From positions 15,638,434 through 15,702,433 of the forward strand of contig NC_050099.1 in assembly GCF_902167145.1 (NCBI RefSeq): a stretch of 64,000 bases of DNA. The letters are read 5' to 3'. Below are positions 1 to 11,490 of the stretch, in pieces; the stretch's first letter is position 1, and each line of letters opens with the position of its first letter. Below the pieces are notes generated by a model. It saw only the letters and a program-made list of their open reading frames with translations. It was not told the origin of the DNA and did no database searches. The position numbers and the translations under genes are program-made. The stretch is from Zea mays. Lineage: Eukaryota > Streptophyta > Magnoliopsida > Poales > Poaceae.

Positions 1-1167
1 TGACACTGGATTTGTTTTACCGAGGTTCGGTTCTTTCAAACCTACTCCCCATTGAGGAGGCCACAAAGGCCGGGTCTCTTTCAACCCTTCCCTCTCTCAA
101 ACGGTCCCTCGGACCGAGTGAGCTTCTCTTCTCAAATCAAAGCCGGGAACAAAACTTCCCCGCAAGGGCCACCACACAATTGGTGCCTCTTGCCTTGATT
201 ACAATTGAGTGTTGATCAAAAGAGCAAGTGAGAAAGAAAAGAAGCAATCCAAGCGCAAGAGCTCAAAAGAACACGGCAAATCTCTCTCTCTAATCACTAA
301 AGCCTTTTGTGGAATTGGAGAGGATTTGATTTCTTTTGGTGTGTCTAGAATTGAATGCTAGAGCTCTTGTAGTGGTTGAGAAGTGGAAAACTTGGATGCA
401 ATGAATGGTGGGGTGGTTGGGGTATTTATAGCCCCAACCACCAAAAGTGGTCGTTGGAAGGCTGAATGCTCGATGGCGCACCGGACAGTCCGGTGCACAC
501 CGGACAGTCCGGTGCCTCCTGCCACGTCAACACTGCCGTTGGATTCTGACCGTTGGAGCTTCTGACTTGTGGGCCCGCCTGGGTGTCCGGTGCACACCGG
601 ACAGGTACTGTTTGCTGTCCGGTGTGCCAGCATGGGCGAGCCTGCCATCTGCGCGCGCAGAGCGTGCATTAAATGCGCCGCAGAGAGCCGTTGGCGCGGA
701 GATAGCCGTTGCTCCGGAGACGCACCGGACAGTCCGGTGCACACCGGACAGTCCGGTGAATAATAGTGGACTAGCCGTTGGAGTATCCCGAAGCTGGCGA
801 GTTCCTGAGGCCGACCACCCTTGGCGCACCGGACACTGTCCGGTGTACACCGGACAGTCCGGTGAATTATAGCCGAGTCGCCTCTGGGAATTCCCGAAGG
901 TGGCGAGTTTGAGTCTGAGTCCCCCTGGTGCACCGGACATGTCCGGTGGCACACCGGACAGTCCGGTGTGCCAGACCAGGGGTGCCTTCGGTTGCCCCTT
1001 TGCTCCTTGGTTGAATCCAAAACTTGGTCTTTTTATTGGCTGAGTGTGAACCTTTTACACCTGTATAATCTATACACTTGGGCAAACTAGTTAGTCCAAT
1101 TATTTGTGTTGGGCAATTCAACCACCAAAATTATTTAGGAACTAGGTGAAAGCCTAATTCCCTTTCA
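1..1167 (-). repeat. 3' LTR of Sirevirus B, cut by window edge
   Basis: This matches 8156-9322 at a constant offset of 8155, with about seven mismatches over 1167 bp by eye (roughly 0.6%). The first 144 bases of the LTR lie left of the window. The element runs on the minus strand, so this is its 3' LTR. The inner end is ...CCTTTCA at 1167, the complement of TGAAAGG. Open frames inside it come from the palindrome repeats and are not genes. Confidence 0.93.
479..970. repeat. Palindrome cluster in Sirevirus B LTR
   Basis: The 17-bp palindrome CACCGGACAGTCCGGTG and close variants recur many times, singly and as adjacent pairs, upstream of the likely LTR promoter. Published work on Sireviruses describes such palindromic CACCGGACT-type repeat boxes as a conserved LTR mark. 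The same cluster is in the other LTR at 8634-9125. The role is unknown; a protein-binding or silencing target is inference. Confidence 0.9.
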
Positions 1168-1181
1168 ATCTCCCCCTTTTT
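1168..1181 (-). promoter_or_regulatory. Polypurine tract of Sirevirus B
   Basis: The minus strand reads AAAAAGGGGGAGAT directly before the 3' LTR (TGAAAGG...). This is the expected plus-strand priming site for reverse transcription. Similar purine tracts recur upstream at about 1457-1466, 1674-1684 and 1812-1822, consistent with the multiple polypurine tracts described for Sireviruses. Confidence 0.85.
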
Positions 1182-2010
1182 GGTGATTGATGCCAACACA
1201 AACCAAAGCAAATATAGAAGTGCATATTTGAACTAGTTTGCATAATGTAAGTGTAAAGGTTGCTTGGAATTGAGCCAATATAAATACTTATAAGATATGC
1301 ATGGATTGTTTCTTTCTTATTTAACATTTTGGACCACGCTTGCACCACATGTTTTGTTTTTGCAAATTCTTTTGTAAATCTTTTTCAAAGTTCTTTTGCA
1401 AATAGTCAAAGGTAAATGAATAAGAGTTAGCAAAGCGTTTTCAAGATTTGAAATTTTCTCCCCCTGTTTCAAATGCTTTTCCTTTGACTTAACAAAACTG
1501 CCCCTAAAGGAGATCCACCTCTTAGTGTTCAAGAGGGTTTTGACATACATTTTTGAAAAGCTAATTTTCTTTTCCTTTTGAACACAATAGGATACCAATA
1601 AAAAATACTTTTGGAAAGCACTAAGTTTTTGAAATTGGTGGTGGTGCGGTCCTTTTGCTTTGGGCTCATACTTTCTCCCCCTTTGGCATGAATCGCCAAA
1701 AACGGAATCATTAGAGCCCTTATAAGTACTATCTTCTCCTTTGGTCATAAGTAAATGAGTTAAGATTATACCAAAGACGAAGGCCGGTCCTTTTGCTTTG
1801 GGCTTTTACTCTCTCCCCCAAAGACAAGGTCCTTTTCTTGGAGTGATGGCGAAGGATGAGTTACGGAGTGGAAGCCTTTTGTCTTCGCCGAAGACTCCAA
1901 TTCCCTTTCTATACACCTATGACTTGGTTTGAAATAGACTTGAAAACACATTAGTCATAGCATATAAAAGAGATATGATCAAAAGTATATAAATGAGCTA
2001 TGTGTGCAAT
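1182..2010 (-). other. Sirevirus B 3' non-coding region
   Basis: This is an AT-rich stretch between the pol stop and the polypurine tract. It has several short purine-rich tracts and no convincing open frame. No envelope-like gene is seen. It is typical of the long post-pol spacer of Sireviruses. Confidence 0.7.
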
Positions 2011-5000
2011 CTAGCAAAAGAAGTTGCGAGAATCAAGAATATTGAGCTCATGCCTAAGTTTGGTAAAAGTTTGTTCATCAAGAGGCTTGGTAAAGACATC
2101 GGCTAATTGATCTTTAGTGTTAATATAAGAAATCTCGATATCTCCCTTTTGTTGGTGATCCCTAAGAAAATGATACCGAATGGCTATGTGCTTAGTGCGG
2201 CTATGCTCGACGGGATTGTCGGCCATTTTGATTGCACTCTCATTATCACATAGCAAGGGGACTTTGGTTAATTTGTAACCATAGTCCCGCAGGGTTTGCC
2301 TCATCCAAAGCAATTGCGCGCAACAATGACCTGCGGCAATGTACTCGGCTTCGGCGGTGGAAAGAGCAACCGAATTTTGCTTCTTTGAAGCCCAAGACAC
2401 CAAGGATCTTCCCAAGAACTGGCAAGTCCCCGATGTGCTCTTCCTATTAATCTTACACCCCGCCCAATCGGCATCGGAATAACCAATTAAATCAAATGTG
2501 GATCCCTGAGGGTACCAAAGCCCAAACTTAGGAGTATAAGCCAAATATCTCAAGATTCGTTTTACGGCCGTAAGGTGGGATTCCTTAGGGTCGGATTGGA
2601 ATCTTGCACACATGCATACGGAAAGCATGATGTCCGGTCGAGAAGCACATAAATAAAGCAATGAACCAATCATCGACCGGTATACCTTTTGATCCACGGA
2701 CTTACCTCCCGTGTCAAGGTCGAGATGCCCATTTGTTCCCATGGGTGTCTTGATGGGCTTGGCATCCTTCATTCCAAACTTGCTTAGAATATCTTGAGTA
2801 TACTTTGTTTGGCTAATGAAAGTGCCCTCTTGGAGTTGCTTGACTTGAAATCCTAGAAAATACTTCAACTCCCCCATCATAGACATCTCGAATTTTTGTG
2901 TCATAATCCTACTAAACTCTTCACATGTAGACTCGTTAGTAGACCCAAATATGATATCATCAACATAAATTTGGCATACAAACAAGTCATTTTTAAGAGT
3001 TTTAGTAAAGAGTGTAGGATCGGCTTTTCCGACTTTGAAGCCATTAGTAATAAGGAAATCTCTAAGGCATTCATACCATGCTCTTGGGGCTTGCTTGAGC
3101 CCATAAAGCGCCTTAGAGAGCCTATAGACATGGTTAGGATACTCACTGTCTTCAAAGCCGGGAGGTTGCTCAACATAGACCTCTTCCTTGATTGGTCCGT
3201 TGAGGAAGGCACTTTTCACGTCCATTTGATAAAGCTTAAAGCCATGGTAAGTAGCATAGGCTAATAATATGCGAATTGACTCAAGCCTAGCTACGGGTGC
3301 ATAGGTTTCACCGAAATCCAAACCTTCAACTTGGGAGTATCCTTTGGCCACAAGTCGAGCTTTGTTCCTTGTCACCACACCATGCTCATCTTGCTTGTTG
3401 CGGAAGACCCATTTGGTTCCTACAACATTTTGGTTAGGACGTGGAACCAATTGCCATACCTCATTCCTTGTGAAGTTGTTGAGCTCCTCTTGCATCGCCA
3501 TCACCCAATCCGAATCTTGAAGTGCTTCCTCTACCCTGTGTGGCTCAATAGAGGAAACAAAAGAGTAATGTTCACAAAAATGTGCAACACGAGATCGAGT
3601 GGTTACCCCCTTATGAATGTCGCCGAGGATGGTGTCGACGGGGTGATCTCGTTGGATTGCTTGGTGGACTCTTGGGTGTGGCGGCCTTTGCTCTTCATCC
3701 TCCTTGTCTTGATCATTTGCATCTCCCCCTTGATCATTGCCGTTATCTTGAGGTGGCTCATTTGCTTGATCTTCTACTTCATCAACTTGAGCCTCATCCT
3801 CATTTTGAGTTGGTGGAGATGCTTGCATGGAGGAGGATGGTTGATCTTGTGCATGTGGAGGCTCTTCGGATTCCTTAGGACACACATCCCCAATGGACAT
3901 GTTCCTTAGCGCTATGCATGGAGCCTGTTCTTCACCTATCTCATCAAGATCAACTTGCTCTACTTGAGAGCCGTTAGTTTCATCAAACACAACGTCACAT
4001 GAGACTTCAACTAGTCCAGTGGACTTGTTAAAGACCCTATATGCCCTTGTGTTTGAGTCATAACCAAGTAAAAAGCCTTCTACAGTTTTAGGAGCAAATT
4101 TAGATTTTCTACCTCTTTTAAAAAGAATAAAGCATTTGCTACCAAAAACTCTAAAGTATGAAATGTTGGGCTTTTTACCGGTTAGGAGTTCATATGATGT
4201 CTTCTTGAGGATTCGGTGAAGATATAACCGGTTGATGGCGTAGCAAGCGGTGTTGACCGCCTCGGCCCAAAACCGATCCGAAGTCTTGTACTCATCAAGC
4301 ATGGTCCTTGCCATGTCCAATAGAGTTCGATTCTTCCTCTCCACTACACCATTTTGTTGAGGGGTGTAGGGAGAAGAGAACTCATGCTTGATGCCCTCCT
4401 CCTCAAGGAAGCCTTCAATTTGAGAGTTCTTGAACTCCGTCCCGTTGTCGCTTCTTATTTTCTTGATCCTTAAGCCGAACTCATTTTGAGCCCGTCTCAA
4501 GAATCCCTTTAAGGTCTCTTGGGTTTGAGATTTTTCCTGTAAAAAGAATACCCAAGTGAAGCGAGAATAATCATCCACTATTACAAGACAATACTTACTC
4601 CCGCCGATGCTTATGTAAGCAATCGGGCCGAATAGATCCATGTGGAGTAGCTCAAGCGGCCTGTCGGTCGTCATGATGTTCTTGTGTGGATGATGGACTC
4701 CAACTTGCTTCCCTGCCTGACATGCGCTACAAATCCTGTCTTTCTCAAAATGAACATTTGTTAATCCTAAAATGTGTTCTCCCTTTAGAAGCTTATGAAG
4801 ATTCTTCATCCCAACATGGGCTAGTCGGCGGTGCCAGAGCCAACTCATGTTAGTCTTAGCAATTAAGCATGTGTCGAGTTCAGCTCTATCAAAATCTACT
4901 AAGTATAGCTGGCCCTCTAACACACCCTTAAATGCTATTGAATCATCACTTCTTCTAAAGACAGTGACACCTACATCAGTAAAGAGACAGTTGTAGCCCA

Positions 5001-5253
5001 TTTGACATAATTGGGAAACAGAAAGCAAGTTGTAATCTAAAGAATCAACAAGAAAAACATTGGAAATAGAATGGTCAGGAGATATAGCAATTTTACCAAG
5101 TCCTTTGACCAAACCTTGATTTCCATCCCCGAATGTGATAGCTCGTTGGGGATCTTTGTTTTTCTCATAAGAGGAGAACATCCTTTTCTCCCCGGTCATG
5201 TGGTTTGTGCACCCGCTGTCGAGTATCCAACTTGAGCCCCCGGATGCATAAAC
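2011..5253 (-). CDS. Sirevirus B Pol (protease, integrase, RT, RNase H)
   Basis: This is a Copia-type polyprotein read on the minus strand, open from just after a TAG at 5254-5256 to the stop at 2011. The protease motif LDSG lies near 5212-5223, upstream of the first ATG (5199), so a start at that ATG would lose the catalytic Asp. Counting from that ATG: a GAG pre-integrase zinc finger (WHRRLAHVG) near residue 118; integrase acidic residues in HMDLFGP (about 185), SDNGTEF (about 247) and NGVVERKN (about 285); the reverse transcriptase motif YVDDI near 744; and RNase H STAEAEY near 945. The order protease-integrase-RT-RNase H defines Ty1/Copia. No internal stop is present, so the copy looks recent and possibly active. 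It is in a different frame from gag. Confidence 0.93.
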   Translation of the reverse strand, partial: VYASGGSSWILDSGCTNHMTGEKRMFSSYEKNKDPQRAITFGDGNQGLVKGLGKIAISPDHSISNVFLVDSLDYNLLSVSQLCQMGYNCLFTDVGVTVFRRSDDSIAFKGVLEGQLYLVDFDRAELDTCLIAKTNMSWLWHRRLAHVGMKNLHKLLKGEHILGLTNVHFEKDRICSACQAGKQVGVHHPHKNIMTTDRPLELLHMDLFGPIAYISIGGSKYCLVIVDDYSRFTWVFFLQEKSQTQETLKGFLRRAQNEFGLRIKKIRSDNGTEFKNSQIEGFLEEEGIKHEFSSPYTPQQNGVVERKNRTLLDMARTMLDEYKTSDRFWAEAVNTACYAINRLYLHRILKKTSYELLTGKKPNISYFRVFGSKCFILFKRGRKSKFAPKTVEGFLLGYDSNTRAYRVFNKSTGLVEVSCDVVFDETNGSQVEQVDLDEIGEEQAPCIALRNMSIGDVCPKESEEPPHAQDQPSSSMQASPPTQNEDEAQVDEVEDQANEPPQDNGNDQGGDANDQDKEDEEQRPPHPRVHQAIQRDHPVDTILGDIHKGVTTRSRVAHFCEHYSFVSSIEPHRVEEALQDSDWVMAMQEELNNFTRNEVWQLVPRPNQNVVGTKWVFRNKQDEHGVVTRNKARLVAKGYSQVEGLDFGETYAPVARLESIRILLAYATYHGFKLYQMDVKSAFLNGPIKEEVYVEQPPGFEDSEYPNHVYRLSKALYGLKQAPRAWYECLRDFLITNGFKVGKADPTLFTKTLKNDLFVCQIYVDDIIFGSTNESTCEEFSRIMTQKFEMSMMGELKYFLGFQVKQLQEGTFISQTKYTQDILSKFGMKDAKPIKTPMGTNGHLDLDTGGKSVDQKVYRSMIGSLLYLCASRPDIMLSVCMCARFQSDPKESHLTAVKRILRYLAYTPKFGLWYPQGSTFDLIGYSDADWAGCKINRKSTSGTCQFLGRSLVSWASKKQNSVALSTAEAEYIAAGHCCAQLLWMRQTLRDYGYKLTKVPLLCDNESAIKMADNPVEHSRTKHIAIRYHFLRDHQQKGDIEISYINTKDQLADVFTKPLDEQTFTKLRHELNILDSRNFFC

Positions 5254-5269
5254 CTACAAAACAAATTTA
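5254..5269 (-). other. Gag-pol junction with stops in both frames
   Basis: Gag ends with TAA at 5267-5269. Pol is in another frame and is closed by TAG at 5254-5256. The minus strand around the second stop reads TTTTGTAGGTTTATGC, which resembles a 3' splice acceptor (TGTAG|GT) placed exactly where the pol frame opens. Pol expression therefore needs recoding, splicing or an internal start. Which one is not shown by sequence. Confidence 0.7.
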
Positions 5270-7963
5270 GTTCTTGACTTTAGGTACCCAAACTGTTTTG
5301 GGTCCTTTGGCATTAGAAACAAGAACTTTGGGTACCCAAACACAAGTCTTTGATCCCTTGTGTTTGCCCCCAACAAATTTGGCAACTACCTTGCCGGATT
5401 TGCTTGTAAGCACATAAGAAGCATCAAAAGTTTTAAATGAAATAGCATGATCATTTGATGCAATAGGAGTTTTCTTTCTAGGCAACTTGGCACGGGTTGG
5501 TTGCCTAGAGCTAGATGTCTCACCCTTATACATAAAAGCATGATTAGGGCCAGAGTGAGACTTCCTAGAATGAATTTTCCTAATTTTGCTCTCGGGATAA
5601 CCGGCAGGGTACAAAATGTAGCCCTCGTTATCCTGAGGCATGGGAGCCTTGCCCTTAACAAAGTTAGACAAGTTCTTAGGAGGGGCATTAAGTTTGACAT
5701 TGTCTCCCCTTTGGAAGCCAATGCCATCCTTGATGCCAGGGCGTCTCCCATTATAAAGCATGCTACGAGCAAATTTAAATTTCTCATTTTCTAAGTTGTG
5801 CTCGGCAATTTTAGCATCTAATTTTGCTATATGATCATTTTGTTGTTTAATTAAAGCCATATGATCATGAATAGCATCAATATCAACATTTCTACATCTA
5901 GTACAAATAGTGACATGCTCAATGGTAGATGTAGATGATTTGCAAGAATTAAGTTCAACAATCTTAGCACGAAGTATATCATTTTTATCTTTAAGATTGG
6001 CAATTGTAACTTTGCAAACATCAAAATTTTTAGCCTTAGCAATCAAATTTTCATTCTCTAATCTAAGGCTAGCAAGAGAAATGTTTAATTCTTCAATCCT
6101 AGCAAGCAAATCATTATCATTATCTCTAGGATTGGGAATTGAAACATTGCAAACATGAGAATCAACCTTAGCATTTAAACTAGCATTTTCATTCCTAAGG
6201 TTGTCAATCATCTCACGACAAGTGCTTAGCTCACTAGATAATTTTTCACATTTTTCTACTTCTAGAGCATAAGCCTTTTTAACCTTAACATGTTTCTTGT
6301 TTTCTTTAATTAGACAATCCTCTTGGGAGTCCAAAAGGTCATCCTTTTCATGAATAGCACTAATCAATTCATTTAATTTTTCCTTTTGCTCCATGTTAAG
6401 ATTTGCAAAGAGAGCACGCAAATTATCCTCCTCATCACTACCATTATCATCACTAGAAGACTCATATTTAGTGGAGGAGTTAGATTTAACCTTCTTCCGT
6501 TTGCCGTCCTTTGCCATGAGGCACTTGTGGCCGACGTTGGGGAAGAGGAGTCCCTTGGTGACGGCGATGTTGGCGGCGTCCTCGTCGTCGGAGGAGTCGC
6601 TTGAGCTTTCATCGGAGTCCCACTCCCGACAAACATGTGCATCACCGCCCTTCTTCTTGTAGTACCTCTTCTTCTCCTTTCTCCTCCCCTTCTTGTCGTC
6701 ACCTCGGTCACTGTCACTAGATATAGGACATTTAGCAATAAAATGACCGGGCTTACCACACTTGTAGCAAACCTTCTTGGAGCGGGACTTGTAGTCCTTC
6801 CCCTTCCTTTGCTTGAGGATTTGGCGGAAGCTCTTGATGACGAGCGCCATTTCCTCATTGTCGAGCTTGGAGGCGTCTATTGGTTGTCGACTTGGTGTAG
6901 GCTCCTCCTTCTTCTCCTCCGTTGCCTTGAATGCAACGGGTTGAGCCTCGGATGTGGTGGCTTCATCAAGCTCGTTGATCTTCCTTGAGCCTTCGATCAT
7001 GCACTCAAAGCTCACAAAATTCCCGATAACTTCCTCGGGGGTCATTTTAGTATATCTAGGATTACCACGGATTAATTGAACTTGAGTAGGGTTAAGGAAA
7101 ATAAGAGATCTTAGAATAACCTTAACCATCTCGTGGTCATCCCATTTTACGCTCCCGAGGTTGCGCACTTGATTCACCAAGGTCTTGAGCCGGTTGTACA
7201 TGTGTTGTGGCTCCTCCCCTTTGCGAAGCCGGAACCGACCGAGCTCCCCCTCGATTGTTTCCCGCTTGGTGATTTTGGTGAGCTCGTCTCCCTCGTGCGC
7301 GGTTTTGAGCACATCCCAAATCTCCTTGGCGTTCTTCAACCCTTGTACTTTGTTATACTCCTCCCTACTTAGAGAGGCAAGGAGTATTGTTGTTGCTTGA
7401 GAGTTGAAGTGCTCGATTTGGGCCACCTCATCCTCATCATAGTTCTCATCCCCTACTGACGGTACCTGTGCACCAAACTCAACAACATCCCATATACTTT
7501 TGTGGAGCGAGGTTAGATGAAATCGCATTAAATCGCTCCACCTAGCGTAATCTTCACCATCAAAAGTTGGTGGTTTGCCTAATGGGACGGAAAGTAAAGG
7601 TGTATGTTTGGAAATGCGAGGGTAATGTAGGGGGATCTTACTATACTTCTTGCGCTCTTGGCGCTTAGAAGTGACGGAGGGCGCATCGGAGTCGGAGGTC
7701 GATGTTGATGAAGTGTCGGTCTCGTAGTAGACCACTTTCCTCATCCTCTTGTGCTTGTCGCCTTTCCGATGCGGCTTGTGGGAAGAAGATTTTTCCTTCT
7801 TCTCTTTGTGGTGAGAAGAGGAAGACTTTTTCTCCTTTCGTTTGGAGGAGTCCTTCTTCTTCTCCTTCCTTTTGGTGCGGGACTCTTCCGATGAAGTGCT
7901 CCCGTGGCTTGTAGTGGGCTTTTCGCCGGTCTCCATCTCCTTCTTGGCGTGATCTCCCGACAT
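5267..7963 (-). CDS. Sirevirus B Gag
   Basis: This is a long Gag of about 898 residues, starting at the ATG at 7961-7963 (the frame extends to a GTG just upstream). The N-terminus is Lys/Glu/Ser rich. A UBN2/retrotrans-gag-like region follows (FDGEDYARWSDLMRFHLTSL and onwards, roughly residues 130-330). A zinc knuckle CYKCGKPGHFIAKC sits near residue 405. The C-terminal half has acidic serine runs and a long coiled coil, then the tail KTVWVPKVKN. A long Gag with a coiled-coil extension is typical of the Maximus/Sirevirus lineage. It forms virus-like particles and packages the genomic RNA. No stops are present, consistent with the low LTR divergence. Confidence 0.92.
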   Translation of the reverse strand: MSGDHAKKEMETGEKPTTSHGSTSSEESRTKRKEKKKDSSKRKEKKSSSSHHKEKKEKSSSHKPHRKGDKHKRMRKVVYYETDTSSTSTSDSDAPSVTSKRQERKKYSKIPLHYPRISKHTPLLSVPLGKPPTFDGEDYARWSDLMRFHLTSLHKSIWDVVEFGAQVPSVGDENYDEDEVAQIEHFNSQATTILLASLSREEYNKVQGLKNAKEIWDVLKTAHEGDELTKITKRETIEGELGRFRLRKGEEPQHMYNRLKTLVNQVRNLGSVKWDDHEMVKVILRSLIFLNPTQVQLIRGNPRYTKMTPEEVIGNFVSFECMIEGSRKINELDEATTSEAQPVAFKATEEKKEEPTPSRQPIDASKLDNEEMALVIKSFRQILKQRKGKDYKSRSKKVCYKCGKPGHFIAKCPISSDSDRGDDKKGRRKEKKRYYKKKGGDAHVCREWDSDESSSDSSDDEDAANIAVTKGLLFPNVGHKCLMAKDGKRKKVKSNSSTKYESSSDDNGSDEEDNLRALFANLNMEQKEKLNELISAIHEKDDLLDSQEDCLIKENKKHVKVKKAYALEVEKCEKLSSELSTCREMIDNLRNENASLNAKVDSHVCNVSIPNPRDNDNDLLARIEELNISLASLRLENENLIAKAKNFDVCKVTIANLKDKNDILRAKIVELNSCKSSTSTIEHVTICTRCRNVDIDAIHDHMALIKQQNDHIAKLDAKIAEHNLENEKFKFARSMLYNGRRPGIKDGIGFQRGDNVKLNAPPKNLSNFVKGKAPMPQDNEGYILYPAGYPESKIRKIHSRKSHSGPNHAFMYKGETSSSRQPTRAKLPRKKTPIASNDHAISFKTFDASYVLTSKSGKVVAKFVGGKHKGSKTCVWVPKVLVSNAKGPKTVWVPKVKN

Positions 7964-7997
7964 CACTTCGAGCGGTTAGGCTCTAATGAAGCACCGG

Positions 7998-8009
7998 GCT
8001 TTGATACCA
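7998..8009 (-). promoter_or_regulatory. Primer binding site, Sirevirus B
   Basis: The minus strand reads TGGTATCAAAGC two bases inside the 5' LTR. This is one base off the usual initiator-tRNA-Met complement TGGTATCAGAGC used by Copia elements. It fixes the element's orientation and the LTR border at 8012. Confidence 0.88.
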
Positions 8010-8011
8010 AT

Positions 8012-9322
8012 TGAAAGTCGCCTAGAGGGGGGGTGAATAGGGCGAAACTGAAATTTACAAATATAAACACAACTACAGGCCGGGTTAGCGTTAGAAATAT
8101 AAACGAGTCCGCGAGAGAGGGCGCAAAACAAATCGCAAGCGAATAATGAAGTGTGTGACACCGGATTTGTTTTACCGAGGTTCGGTTCTTTCAAACCTAC
8201 TCCCCGTTGAGGAGGCCACAAAGGCCGGGTCTCTTTCAACCCTTCCCTCTCTCAAACGGTCCCTCGGACCGAGTGAGCTTCTCTTCTCAAATCAAAGCCG
8301 GGAACAAAACTTCCCCGCAAGGCCCACCACACAATTGGTGCCTCTTGCCTTGATTACAATTGAGTGTTGATCAAAAGAGCAAGTGAGAAAGAAAAGAAGC
8401 AATCCAAGCGCAAGAGCTCAAAAGAACACGACAAATCTCTCTCTCTAATCACTAAAGCCTTTTGTGGAATTGGAGAGGATTTGATTTCTTTTGGTGTGTC
8501 TAGAATTGAATGCTAGAGCTCTTGTAGTGGTTGAGAAGTGGAAAACTTGGATGCAATGAATGGTGGGGTGGTTGGGGTATTTATAGCCCCAACCACCAAA
8601 AGTGGTCGTTGGAAGGCTGAATGCTCGATGGCGCACCGGACAGTCCGGTGCACACCGGACAGTCCGGTGCCTCCTGCCACGTCAACACTGCCGTTGGATT
8701 CTGACCGTTGGAGCTTCTGACTTGTGGGCCCGCCTGGGTGTCCGGTGCACACCGGACAGGTACTGTTTGCTGTCCGGTGTGCCAGCATGGGCGAGCCTGC
8801 CATCTGCGCGCGCAGAGCGCGCATTAAATGCGCCGCAGAGAGCCGTTGGTGCGGAGATAGCCGTTGCTCCGGAGACGCACCGGACAGTCCGGTGCACACC
8901 GGACAGTCCGGTGAATAATAGTGGACTAGCCGTTGGAGTATCCCGAAGCTGGCGAGTTCCTGAGGCCGACCACCCTTGGCGCACCGGACACTGTCCGGTG
9001 TACACCGAACAGTCCGGTGAATTATAGCCGAGTCGCCTCTGGGAATTCCCGAAGGTGGCGAGTTTGAGTCTGAGTCCCCCTGGTGCACCGGACATGTCCG
9101 GTGGCACACCGGACAGTCCGGTGTGCCAGACCAGGGGTGCCTTCGGTTGCCCCTTTGCTCCTTGGTTGAATCCAAAACTTGGTCTTTTTATTGGCTGAGT
9201 GTGAACCTTTTACACCTGTATAATCTATACACTTGGGCAAACTAGTTAGTCCAATTATTTGTGTTGGGCAATTCAACCACCAAAATTATTTAGGAACTAG
9301 GTGAAAGCCTAATTCCCTTTCA
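8012..9322 (-). repeat. 5' LTR of Sirevirus B (complete, 1311 bp)
   Basis: On the plus strand the LTR runs from TGAAAGTCGCC (8012) to CCCTTTCA (9322), so on the coding strand it has TG...CA ends. It holds the palindrome cluster (about 8634-9125). It is near identical to 1-1167. The right flank is the Sirevirus A pol gene; the predicted 5-bp TSD is CCAAG (9323-9327), but its partner lies left of the window. Confidence 0.93.
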
Positions 9323-10071
9323 CCAAGCCTGCAAAAACTCCAATGGGAACCGACGGACATGTCGACCTCAACAAAGGAGGTAAGTCCGTTGATCAAAAGG
9401 CATACCGGTCTATGATAGGGTCTTTACTTTATTTATGTGCTAGTAGACCAGATATTATGCTTAGTGTTTGCATGTGTGCTAGATTTCAATCCGATCCAAG
9501 GGAGTGTCACTTAGTGGCCGTGAAGCGAATTCTTAGATATTTAGTCGCTACGCCTTGCTTCGGGATCTGGTATCCAAAGGGGTCTACCTTTGACTTGATT
9601 GGATATTCAGACTCTGACTATGCTGGATGTAAGGTAGATAGGAAGAGTACATCGGGGACGTGCTAATTCTTAGGAAGGTCCCTGGTGTGATGGAGTTCTA
9701 AGAAACAAACTTCTGTTGCCCTATCCACCGCTGAGGCCGAGTATGTTGCCGCAGGACAATGTTGCGTGCAACTACTTTGGATGAGGCAAACCCTCCGGGA
9801 CTTTGGCTACAATCTGAGCAAAGTCCCACTCCTATGTGATAATGAGAGTGCTATCCGCATGGCGGATAATCCTATTGAACACAGCCGCACAAAGCACATA
9901 GACATCCGGCATCACTTTTTGAGAGAACACCAGCAAAAGGGAGATATCAAAGTGTTTCATGTTAGCACCGAGAACCAGCTAGCCGATATCTTTACCAAGC
10001 CTCTAGATGAGAAGACCTTTTGCAGGCTGCGTAGTGAGCTAAATGTCTTAGATTCGCGGAACCTGGATTGA
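9323..10071 (+). pseudogene. Sirevirus A Pol tail (RT end and RNase H), broken
   Basis: This is the C-terminal part of a Copia pol that was split when Sirevirus B inserted at 9322/9323. Recognisable motifs are [19 protein letters not shown], the RNase H segment [23 protein letters not shown] and TKHIDIRHHFLREH, ending DVFTKPL-like and then a stop. Two in-frame stops disable it: TAA at 9664-9666 and TGA at 9688-9690. The closest relative in the window is the pol of Sirevirus B. The rest of the gene lies left of the window. Confidence 0.92.
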
Positions 10072-10857
10072 TTTATAACATACATATGTTTTATTCCTTG
10101 ATCATGTTCCTTATGTGTTTTGTTGCTTATTTATGGTGCTCAAGTTGTACAAACACTCCCCGGACCTCACAAGTCCATTTGCAAGAGATGCACATATTTA
10201 GGGGGAGATGTGCTACAACTTGACCCTTTGAGACTAACTGTGTACTTGAGTTTGCTTGATTGAGTCTCAAAGGTGGATTGAAAGGGATGTTGGACTTGGA
10301 CCATGAAAGACTTCCACTGCACTCCGATAGAAGAGTAACTAACTCCAAGTTCATTTCCATGCTCGTATTGCCTTTTTTATCTTACTTGAGGATTTTGGTG
10401 AGGCAATGGGGTTACAGGGCCCAAATTGATCCCATTTTGGTGTTTGATGCCAAAGGGGGAGAAAATAAGGCCAAAGCAAGAAATGGATCAGCTACCACTT
10501 GAGAATTTTGAAAAATAGTAGAGTTAGAGCTTTTGTTTTGTCAAAATACTCTGATGGTCTTTGTTTGTCAAAATTGGTCTCTTGTGGGGAGAATGTTTGA
10601 TTATGGGAAAAAGGGGGAGTTTTTGAAACTTTGATCAATTTCTCTTGGAATACCTTTCTCTATGCCTCAACAAGTGCATTTGACTTAGAGATAGGAAATT
10701 GAGTTTGATTTGCAAAAACAAACCAAGTGGTGGCAAAGAATGATCCAAATATGCCAAATTTGAATCAAAACAAATTTGTGTTCTCATTTGCATTAATGTT
10801 GCACTTCTTTTAGTTGCTTTTTGTTGTGTTGGCATAAATCACCAAAAAGGGGGAGAT
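10072..10857 (+). other. Sirevirus A 3' non-coding region and polypurine tract
   Basis: This is non-coding sequence after the pol stop with several GGGGGAGA-type tracts (for example about 10200-10208, 10455-10462 and 10613-10619). The last, CACCAAAAAGGGGGAGAT, lies at about 10840-10857, directly before the LTR start TGAAAGGGAAATG. I see no gene here. Confidence 0.8.
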
Positions 10858-11490
10858 TGAAAGGGAAATGTACCCTTGGGCCATTTCTAAGTATTTTGGT
10901 GATTAAGTGTCCAACACAAGTGCTTAAGTGTTAAATTATGCCAAGGAATCAAGAAGTGCAAATCAAGATTAAAGGTATATTTCTAGACTTAGTACATTGT
11001 TTTGAAGACTAATGTATTGTGTCTAAGTGCTAGAAACAGGAGAAACAATTATGAAGAAGTTGGCTGTGTACAGCTAAAAGGCTGCTCGGTCTGGGTGCAC
11101 CGGAGTGTCCGGTGGTGCACCGGACAGTGTCTGGTGCGCCAGGCTGGCTCTGGTGAAAAGGCCGCTCTCGGGAAATCGTCGGCGGCGTACGGCTAAAATT
11201 CACCGGACTGTCCGGTGTGCACCGGACTGTCCGGTGAGCCAACGATCGGGCGCGCCAACGGTCGGCCGCGCAATCCGCGCGTGACGCGTGGCCGGGCCAA
11301 TGGTCTGAAGGGGGCACCGGACTGTTCGGTGTGCACCGGACAGTGTCTGGTGCGCCAACGGCTCCAAATCGCCAACGGTTGGCTGCGCCAAAACAGGATA
11401 GAAATCCGCACCGGACAGTGTCCGGTGGTGCACCGGACTGTCCGGTGCGCCAGGCGACAGAAGGCAAGAATTGTCTTCCTGGAATGCTCG
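10858..11490 (+). repeat. Sirevirus A 3' LTR, left piece
   Basis: The LTR starts TGAAAGGGAAATGTACCC after the polypurine tract and carries CACCGGAC/GTCCGGTG palindromes at about 11097-11455. It is interrupted at 11490/11491 by Tat-1 and resumes at 22830. The two pieces together give an LTR of about 1.26 kb. Confidence 0.88.

Noticed and set aside
479..970. CRISPR-like array of short palindromic repeats
   Set aside because: Spacing is irregular, some copies are directly adjacent, the setting is an LTR of a plant retrotransposon and there are no cas genes.
358..1020. Long minus-strand frame (220 codons) in the Sirevirus B LTR, and copies at 8513-9175
   Set aside because: It consists of translated CACCGGAC/GTCCGGTG palindromes (HRTVRC-like repeats) inside an LTR, and frames are open on both strands alike. 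No domain.
2896..3909. Plus-strand frames opposite Sirevirus B pol
   Set aside because: They are shadows of the intact pol frame on the minus strand; no known domain.
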